Assembly (NCBI GenBank): GCA_021234535.1
Contig: CM037839.1
Location: forward strand, 11,471,419-11,535,418
Reading direction: 5' to 3'
Length of the DNA stretch: 64,000 bases
DNA from: Stichopus chloronotus
Lineage: Eukaryota > Echinodermata > Holothuroidea > Aspidochirotida > Stichopodidae
The position numbers and the translations under genes were made by a program. Below, piece by piece: positions 55,992 through 64,000 of this stretch. The notes beneath the pieces are model-generated. The model did no database searches. It was not told where the DNA came from and saw only the letters and a list, made by a program, of their open reading frames with translations. Numbering within the stretch: position 1 is the stretch's first letter; every line of letters starts with the position of its first letter.

Positions 55992-58900
55992 CTGTGAAAA
56001 GAATAAAGAATATGTTTCTCACTTCATCAGTTCCCAAAAGCTTCCGATGGTGACATGTTTCCTCTGGTACCTTCAAAATGGCAGCCCACCTACGCAACAT
56101 CCTACCACATGATTGGCATCCCATGGAAAAGTCTTGCATCCACCATACACCTAAAAATGCTTTGAGCTTATGCAGGGTACATTAAGCCTACCATGTATAT
56201 GAAAAGTGATTTCACTCTTATACCATAACACCTTGGGCAAAGTACACACACACAAACAGAAGTTTACACTGTGACCAGACCCAGCAACAAACAAAAAAAA
56301 AAGCCCACCTACTGAAATTTTGTCAGTTTTATATTTTATCCAGCTCTTCACCAACTCCCATTCATTTCTTCAGACATACCCTTTGCTGAACCGATTCCAA
56401 TAACAAAACAAGGGCCCAAGAGCACTATGGTTCCTTGCATAAAGATGTTATCAACTGTAACCCTTTAGTCTTAAAGAAGATACTAGTATAAGGTTAATCC
56501 ATTGTTTTTGCATCCCAAAAGGTTTGGGTCCAAATTTGTTCATAAGTATGCTGATCAGCCAAAGGTACTCGACTACTGTAATAATCTGAAAAACACTATT
56601 CATTGTAAAATATAACCTGTAGGAAGACAATCACAATAATTTAGGGCAAATATGACCCATTCTGGAGTTGGTTGGACCCACAACTATTACAAACTGCAAG
56701 CAGTTCTTCAACCGTAATACTAATAAAGAAACCTTCCACATTGCAAATTAAATTCTGCAGACAAAGATGCATTTTGAATGATTTCATAAAATGGACCATA
56801 TGGTGCATTTGGGACCTTGGACCCAAAAATCCTGAACAACCAGAAGGTGCAATTAGAATAGTGGCAATGTGACACAATATGGCACCACTATCATATTAGT
56901 AACGAGACACTTCTCAGTACTGTAAAATCTGTAAGAGAAGAAGCATTCAGTGTACTTGCAAATACTGGGAACTTGGTCCCCAAGTTTCAAGACAATGAAT
57001 CAAACTTTGCTAGAGAGAGAGAGAGCAATTGATAGCAATTGTGTACAGCTAGATCGAGTGCTAGAGTGACTTATCACAATAGCTCACGCAAGTTACACAA
57101 TGTGATCTAAAGTGATTAGTTATCCATAACTTTATAATACTAGACCACCCACTGTACTTGTGTTGCAGGGGATAGTGTCTGTGACCTTTGGGACACATTT
57201 TCCCCACAAAAGCCTGTCCTAGTCAAGGAGAATGTGTTCTGCAGACACTTTCTCCAACCCTTTACGTCAAAGTAGGTTGTGTCCTGGATCTGGAAGATTG
57301 CCGAAGGTTTTTGCCTGAATGATGGTTGGCTGCATTTGTAAGACCAAGAGTACGAAGTTAGAAAAGCCAGATGCACGGACACCAGCTTCGAAGGTTACTA
57401 GCGTTAAAAACCCCTGATGTTGTTTGCCAGCAGTCTCTCTTACAGATCAATCATTGCCACCATTCACTCTTTATTACCCTTGATGGCTGATGAGGCAAAA
57501 AAACTATCAAGAGGGAAGTCAGCTGAGTCAGCTATTGTGTGACTGCTACTGTTTGCAGTGTACTTGTCACTGACCCTGATTTGTCCCATAATCATGACGT
57601 AATTCAAATTTAGGGAGGAGGTTTCCAGACAAAGGGTCTATGTGAGTGCTTAAAGTCTCTTAAAAGAAACCTTGAAGAAAAACTTCTCGACAACTGTTAT
57701 TAGTTTCCTTCATATACAATCTATGTTCCCAACATTGAACCTTCTTCATTTTTGCTTCATTGTAATGTTCTTTGTGTTTTGTAAGAGGGGGGTATTTCTA
57801 ATTTCCATATTGTTGCAAGCTGTGATACAGTTTCCTCTGTTTATCTAGTGCCCTCCATATGTTTGTATACATCACAGCATTATTTGATTGTGCTTTGTGT
57901 AATATATGTAAAATAAATTTTAAGTTGAAACATATTTGTCATCAGTATGTTTATACGTCAGGACCATGACCATCAACTAGATGAGGTTGCAGAAGACATG
58001 ATGCTTTGAAGATTCTGCCTTAAAATGATACTTCCATGAATGTGTGTGGTGTTCCAATTGTCATCACCTCAAACTTGATGCACTGAAAATTTGCGTCCAA
58101 GGAGACTAAGCTACGAAACTGTACCAACAGCAGTGAGGTTGGAAGTAAAATGTCCACTATGTTAGGGACAAATTTCCATCCGAACAGATAGTATTGTTTT
58201 AAGAAGAAATGCAATTTTTAAAACAAATCAAGATTGAGTAGAAATGTAGAGCTCCACTTGCTCCAAAGTATCTGGGAGTATGTGGCCTAATATTAAGATA
58301 GGACATCAGCATGACTTGCATTATCAGCAAGCTCAATACTTTAATCCAGTATTGCTGTATGAAAGCAACACATAAAGACATGAAATCATGTTCATGTAGT
58401 TAATGAAGTGGCTTGCAAATGGCAACTGAAATTAAGAAGAGGTAGCATTGTCCAATTTTATAAGGTAATGTAATATTTTCTTGTTATTTGTTGCTTTTTG
58501 ACGGTGCCAATGTGGTATCATAATCTAGGACAGCTACTTGAAATTATTCAAATAAATTAATGTCAAGTAAACAAGGAAATTTCTATATGGATATTTATAT
58601 ATGCATTCTTTTTTTATTTTCATGTTAATTTTGTTGGTTTATCATTCTCATTCTGTGGTCAGTGAAGACCAAAAGGGTGCTCATCCTCCACATGATCATA
58701 AAGACCTCAGTCATTGAGTGATCCAGTGACATATTATGTACTATGCATAATTCTCTTTAAGACTACAAATACCAGTTTATTGCACTGGTATAAGAATACA
58801 ATTGATAATTGTATACCGATTGAATACCGATTGAGATTGAGCTTGTATGAAAAATCAGGTGAATTGTTGGAGACAAGACAAATTGGAACCTTTATATTTT

Positions 58901-61900
58901 ACAAAACTGATCATGCAATTAACATTCTTGTGCTCAGTACACTGTACTATGCCATGCTTGATTTTGGATAGTGATAATTCAATGCAAAAAAAAAAAAACC
59001 CTCCTTTGTAAAAAGAGATTTATTCCAACGTATTACAATACACACTCATAGATTATTGAGTGCCCAATCGTGAGTGTTAACTTAAATGATACTATCCAAT
59101 CCAAATGTTATTATATGTAATCAAATAAGGGATGGGGGCTTCACAAAAATAGCAATTTGGTTGCAAAATCACAACCACTTGGCTATGAGGTTACATTTGT
59201 TCTCTGTGTATACTGTCTGGTGAGATAGGGTCGGGGATCTTACACTACTAGACTATGGGCCTCTTGTCTGCAAGAGTTTTTCGACTTTTGGTAGAGTTTA
59301 AAAACCAGGTATATGCATGGAAGAACTAAGACTTCCATTAGTCCATACAAAACAGGTAGAAATACAGTTCCTATTCAAATATAGCATGATGAAAAGCGGC
59401 ATAAAATAATCAAGAAAAAAAACAACAAAAATTATGTAAATCGGTAAACGGACGACTGAGATATGATTTTTTTTTGGTGCAACATTATTTTCCAACTGTT
59501 CAGGCAACATTGAGCATTCCACATTATCACCGAACAGAGCACAATGAAATTGTACGTAGTAAGCGATCTAGTACCATGTTAGGCAACTATTTTCATGACA
59601 GCTGTGTTCATGCGCCATTTTAGATTCTCAGCCAGTCACAGTCTATGTTTCTCAAACACCCCCATCTTCATCTTAAACATGTATTACGTTATTTTTTCAC
59701 AAAATGCTCTTGGATCTTTCCAAACCAAAACTACACATTCAGAATGGTCTGGGTAGTTTTCAGTTAAACGTTTAATACCGTAGCAATTTAAGGATTAATC
59801 AACCTTGCTTCATTTGAATGAAGCAATGTGGGTTCCTTCAACAATGCAAAATCTTCAGGAAAAAGAAATACCACCTGACAGTCTTCTCGATGGTGCAACA
59901 CGAAAACTAAACTAGTAGTGTAGGTGCCACCTATACAGATGTACAAAATGTATAACTTCTGAAACTAGGCTATAACTAATCACTGTTTTTGGGATGAGCT
60001 ATAAGTTTGATATAAGTTGAAAGGTAATGAAACAAAGGTTCTTATTCTGTGTGAATGGAAACGTTTACTTTAAAAGATGATTATGAACAAGTTACTGTGT
60101 ACTAACATTTAAAGCCATTCAAAATCCCTTAAAAGTAAGTACTGCTAAAAAGACTATCAACATTTAAATTGTTAGGAGAAACTGGTATTGTTTTTCTACC
60201 ACATTGTTATGTTGGAAACATAGAAATATATCTATATTTTCGTTTGGGAACCATTTATCAATTAACCATTATTCTAACAGTACCCACACTGTAGCATATC
60301 TAAGAATTTAGCTAGTTGAGTGAGCTGATGACGGGCATGCTCAATGGCATTTTATCCAGTGTGTTTTTCCCTCAGCAACAACGTAGCTTAAGGTCATCTC
60401 CCAAAGGTACGATTGCGGAAGGAGAACCCTACAGATTGACAGATTGGGCATGATATATGATTTTTCGTGTTTACAGTAGTCAGTGTATCTGAGCTGCATT
60501 TGCAACCCTGAGCAAAAGGGGTAGGGGTGAGGTTTTGAAAGATTTCTGTGAATAAAATTGTCCGTGGTAGTCTGCTGTCCCTCTGTTATTGCACGTGTGG
60601 ACAAGCTATCCAAGATACATTATTGTATCCCGGTAGTGTTAATAGCACTGCTGAACATTCAAAGCTGCTACATAGGCTAGCACTGGTAAGGCATTTGTGA
60701 GCGTCGAAGGTTTCCTAGTTGTGAACGATAACTTACACAGGGAAGTAAAACTAATTCGAAAACTTTCTTGCTTGTATTACTTCCAAATGTCTTAATCCAA
60801 TGTCATTTTCGTCTTCATAATTTTCGTGAACAATGAACTTAAAACTGGCACTGAAGTTTACACAGGGGGTTCTATTTTGCACGACAAAGATATCAATGAC
60901 GTCACTTTTAGCACAAATGTGAAAGCTACCAACATCAATACTGACTATGACTTAACTCATAGCTGGTTTTTTTTTTTTTTAATTTTTCTAGCACAACTCT
61001 TGTAACCCACAATGGAAGGCTTTTAACTCTTCTATTAGGAAGCTGCCACATGGACAAGGCAGCTCCATGCTACTGCAATAATAGAGACAGTAAGTATCGA
61101 TGAAAATTATCATTAAAAACACTTTGCTTAGCCGTGAGTTCAGCAGTGAATCAATGCTTATGTAAACGTTTCCAACAGACGTTTGCATCCAACGTGAGTA
61201 TATTTACGGATATCGATGAAGGTCACAATGCCTATTCATGTCAATTTGTTCTCTTCAGACGTATATAAAACGAGCATCTTCTCTGTATTATGAAAGCAGT
61301 TGAACATGACATTCAAACCGTGTAATAAGAAACATTGAAAGAGCTGAAGATAAAAGCTTTTCAATTTTTCCGTGAGCAACGACAATTACTTCATGATAAT
61401 GAGAGGAAAATGATTGCCTTCAGTGACATCAGTTTTTAGCGTCATGGTACAATGTGTAGAAGCCCAACAGTGGAGAATGGGGGAGGGAAATGCATATAGA
61501 GGGCAATGGGTGTGTCTTTAAGTAAAATTATACTGCAGATATTTCGCTGTTGCTCTTCTCGCTACTGTTTGATATAGATACTTGTACACCAAATTTAGAT
61601 CAATGTTTTCACGCGAATCCTTCAGATAGAAAAAACTCTCACAAAATGTGCGAATTCAGTGCACCCTCCCTGTCTCCCCCCCCCCACCACAAAAAAAAAA
61701 ATCCTGGATATGTTGGTGGAAGGGGTGAACTGTGAAAAGAAGAAAATAACTGTAAAAAAATTAAATGGTCATCTGTAACATGATTTTGTAGGAAAAGAAA
61801 GAAATGTGATTTTGTTTATGCTTGAATGACCTGGTACGGGTGACAACCTGGTATGAAATTACCTGAAGGAGGTGTACCCAAACGATTCTAGTGACACAAG

Positions 61901-61923
61901 AATTTAATATGGTATATCATTAC
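55992..61923 (-). other. Intron 2, with about 4.8 kb not related to the array
   Basis: 55992-57100 continues the array-type H1-B intron, but no H1 exon or remnant follows. From about 57120 to 61800 the sequence has no match in the other units. It has AT-rich composition, poly-A and poly-T runs and a CCCCCCCC run near 61677. Short open frames (58714-58971, 60341-60613 minus, 60988-61188 minus) show no domain I recognise. Confidence 0.6.
57169..57917 (+). other. Possible 3'-terminal exon of an unrelated plus-strand transcript
   Basis: A cttgtgttgcag acceptor is followed by 34 open codons (phase 1; DSVCDLWDTFSPQKP start), a TAG at 57273-57275, and an AATAAA at 57912-57917 about 640 bases on. 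I recognise no family and find no upstream plus-strand exon. This is weak. Confidence 0.2.
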
Positions 61924-62244
61924 CTGAACTGGAAACACAAACTACTCCAGCATCATCTCCATGAGAACAAGATGAGGTAGTAGAGTCATAGTAGCAATCT
62001 ATAAGTCTAGGCTCTGACCCGGTGCATGATACATAGTCCATAAGAATGCTGCCTACTCCTTGACCAAAAGTTGCATGTTTTGGAGCAGAAAGAGCTCCAC
62101 TGAAGCCAAGTTGCTGGCAAACAACCCTGGCATTAGGTAGATCCCATAAATCATCACAAACAGTCCCCCATTCTCCATTCAGATACACCTCAACACGACC
62201 AGCTGTGTCATTACCTCCTGCTAGACGAATGGAACCTTCTTCCT
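61924..62244 (-). CDS. SRCR exon 2, A-like, unit 5
   Basis: Acceptor gttttcacag|AG, donor GTTCAG|gtaatg, phase 1; 321 bases. [90 protein letters not shown]. Six cysteines and an NDT sequon. It mixes B-like (YLNGEWG, LGFSG) and A-like (GSILMD, GTES/GSEP) features and is the most diverged array SRCR, probably the oldest copy or one that escaped homogenisation. Confidence 0.93.
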
Positions 62245-63196
62245 CTGTGAAAACAATGAGGGAAGCAAACAAAACAATAGTAAAGAAGAGAGCTTTTCCA
62301 TTTAAAACAACAGATTTGAAAGAAACAGACATTACCTTGCGTGTCACAGCAGTCACGACTAAATTTTCAACAAGAATTTCAATAACAACTTTTGTGGTAC
62401 TTGCAGACTATGTGACAGTACATCTAAACACAAGTCCTGTGAATCCTCCCAGTATGTGTATCAGAGAATGAACTTTTGCAACAGTTTAGAAAAAAGAAAC
62501 TAAGGTACATTTTCCCCATCCTAAGTAACAGATGTTGTTTGGATGTTAGAAAATGATCCATAGACTATTGTTTTCACAGCTTATCTTAGATGACAAATTT
62601 CTTTTTTCTTCACAGAGAAATTCTTCACATAAAAAAGTTATCTGTGCAATCTTTTGTGGTACTTGAATTTTGAAGTATTTTCAAACTTTACAATTTATCC
62701 TGAATTCAATATCCTATTTGACGACAAGCTGTCACACTTCATCTAAGAATCAGTGTCTCCAAGTTCAAATGTGGATGGATGCATTTAATGACATCAAACA
62801 TAGAAACATCCAACAAACTCATATCTCAGATTGAAATGTATCAGCTATATGATAATTAAATTGACCATCAACATTCTGAAACATACTTGAAGTTTGATCA
62901 CATTGTAACAGTTTGACTTCTTGTGATTCCTATTGTTTACAATTTAACATGTAATTTACCATCAAGTAATAATGGATTTCCTGTAACACAGGAATATCAT
63001 GTTCAAATGACATATGTGGTATCTCTCTGTGTTACCACGAATGAGCAAACGAAAACTATCATCTTTTCTGTACACAATGCAATGGAAGTATAGATACCTG
63101 GGACGTTTCCATGTTTACACTGGCAAAGGACATGTACACCAAAAACACTATATCTCACCCTGAGATTATTCATCAATTAGGTGTTATGATCCTTAC
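62245..63196 (-). other. Intron 1 (H2 to A-like, unit 5)
   Basis: About 0.95 kb without a foldback block, unlike the array units. Parts near 62640-63000 match sequence flanking the H2 exons at 30650-30970. No exon. Confidence 0.6.
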
Positions 63197-63373
63197 CAAT
63201 ACTCCTGTAGTCAATGCAATCTTCACAGTCACAGTGGTCCGGAGTAATTCCACACCAGTTGTAAGGGGAACAACAAGGGTAGATACCCTCGGGATCGCAC
63301 TGAGCAACCTCTCCATTCGGTGCCAACCAGCCTTCTCCACAACGATAGTCTTCTCTGTAAGGAAGACCTTCAG
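63197..63373 (-). CDS. Hevein-like exon 1 (most 5' exon visible), H2 type, unit 5
   Basis: Acceptor aactcccag|CT, donor GTATTG|gtaagg, phase 1; 177 bases. It has two extra codons (EG) before LPYREDYRCGEGW, then LAPNGEVAQCDPEG, IYPCCSPYNWCG, ITPDHCDCEDCIDYRSIG. Eight cysteines. It begins in phase 1, so at least one further exon lies upstream beyond the window; no signal peptide is visible here. Confidence 0.9.
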
Positions 63374-64000
63374 CTGGGAGTTGAAACAGAGCCACAAAAG
63401 GGAAATTGTGTGATTCATTCTAAATCACCATCACTGTAAATGGTGTTCATTTCATTATTGAAAATAAATTTCATCTTTTTTATCTTTTAAATTACACGCT
63501 AAGGTTATCCATGATAGCTATCTAATAATCTTAAAATTTGCAGAGGAGCAGACGCAGATGTAACCACAAAATGTAGCCAAAATAGTATTAAAACTACCAA
63601 CATTTTCTTGTATGTATGATGCAGTCAATCAAATTAGTAACCAGGTAACAAAAGCTGCTATTTGTGGTAAAAACATGTGGGAAGGAAAGTCAGTCAACAG
63701 TACCATCCTAGCCCTCTTCACAAGGCATGGTTAAAGACCTTTTTGGTGTACTTTGTCTAATAATAAATTCATTCTTCAAGTTGAGTACAGGCTATCAGAA
63801 GAAAACAGACTTAAAGATTTCTTCAAAGGCGGGGCCACGCGTAGATTACAGGCTATCAGAAGAAAACAGACTCAAAGGTTTCTTAAACAGCAGGGCCGCA
63901 TGTAGATTACCCCCTGCCAAACCATTACGTTTACTGGTTTTCAGAACACTGCCCTCCGGTACATCTGTAATGATGGCACTTGGGGCTGAGATAACCAGTT
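63374..64000 (-). other. Intron upstream of the first visible exon
   Basis: No exon seen to the window edge. Contains a 61-bp tandem duplication. Confidence 0.6.
63787..63909. repeat. Two-copy tandem duplication, about 61-bp unit
   Basis: ACAGGCTATCAGAAGAAAAC...GTAGATT occurs at 63787-63847 and again at 63848-63909 with several substitutions. Confidence 0.85.

Larger units (their letters stand above)
23169..57100 (-). repeat. Tandem array of a four-exon cassette (H2-A-H1-B in transcription order)
   Basis: Exons and introns repeat together. Unit 1 spans 23169-31325 and unit 2 33636-41426, both with all four exons and offsets of about 10.1-10.5 kb. Unit 3 (43780-48391) and unit 4 (50659 to about 54640) are shortened, offset 6,878-6,879 bases at exons A, B and truncated H1. 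A fifth B exon with its flanks (54645-57100) closes the recognisable array. Intron landmarks recur in the same order in each unit: a TTTTCAGTC foldback block upstream of A, a conserved DYLLLG block upstream of B, and CA tracts. Confidence 0.92.

Noticed and set aside
61262..61270. TATATAAAA as a promoter TATA box on the plus strand
   Set aside because: No first exon or gene follows on the plus strand, and such motifs are expected by chance in AT-rich DNA.
62245..62310. Hydrophobic stretch (ALFFTIVLFASLIVF) directly upstream of the SRCR exon at 61924-62244, looking like a signal peptide
   Set aside because: It is the pyrimidine-rich tract before a canonical acceptor (gttttcacag|AG) at the usual phase-1 SRCR start, so it is better explained as intron translated by chance.
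13282..63413. Many plus-strand open frames overlapping the SRCR and hevein-like exons (for example 36858-37334, 55735-55971, 63111-63413)
   Set aside because: They are antisense shadows of minus-strand exons that have clear domains, splice sites and phase.
1..64000. CRISPR arrays, operons, ribosome binding sites, tRNA or rRNA genes
   Set aside because: The DNA is clearly animal genomic. The regular repeats seen are a minisatellite, microsatellites and exon cassettes, and no tRNA cloverleaf or rRNA sequence was recognised.

Overview
This is invertebrate animal genomic DNA: AT-rich, intron-rich, with few coding islands in repeat-filled introns. The coding content is almost entirely scavenger receptor cysteine-rich (SRCR) domains alternating with a short 8-cysteine domain that resembles the hevein (type-1 chitin-binding) fold. 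Together with a BEL/Pao-like gag relic and foldback-like transposons, this suggests an invertebrate deuterostome, most likely an echinoderm or close relative. The species cannot be fixed from the sequence alone.

Layout. Positions 1-2350 hold the 3' end of a plus-strand SRCR gene: a partial SRCR exon at 1-241 and a terminal SRCR exon with its stop at 2025-2350. About 11 kb of intergenic DNA follows with no gene I can support. From 13312 to 63373 the minus strand carries 20 intact exons, 13 SRCR and 7 hevein-like, plus two truncated hevein-like exons. They read as the 3' part of one very large gene whose only visible stop is at 13312. The 5' end (signal peptide, promoter) lies beyond 64000 or was not recognised. 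Joined in order, the exons give an open frame of about 1,800 codons.

Architecture. Every internal exon of the minus-strand gene begins and ends in phase 1, so any exon can be skipped, duplicated or lost without shifting the frame. The central part is a tandem array of a four-exon unit, in transcription order H2 (hevein-like), A (SRCR), H1 (hevein-like), B (SRCR). Units 1 (23-31 kb) and 2 (33.6-41 kb) are complete. Units 3 (44-48 kb) and 4 (51-54 kb) share an identical deletion that truncates H1. Unit 4 has also lost H2. A fifth, most diverged unit (56-63 kb) lacks H1 and contains about 5 kb of unrelated DNA. Downstream of the array come one more hevein-like exon and three SRCR exons, the last terminal.

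The terminal SRCR exon of the minus-strand gene (13312-13637) and that of the plus-strand gene (2025-2350) have the same length, phase and stop position, and 84 of 107 residues are identical by my count. The two genes are therefore tail-to-tail paralogues.

Likely role (inference from the families): a large secreted or cell-surface pattern-recognition protein combining SRCR ligand-binding domains with small carbohydrate-binding domains, evolving by tandem exon-cassette duplication. The introns hold foldback-like elements with TTTTCAGTC subrepeats, a TGACC/TTCCTTGC dispersed repeat family, a MITE, a retrotransposon gag relic, and CA microsatellites.
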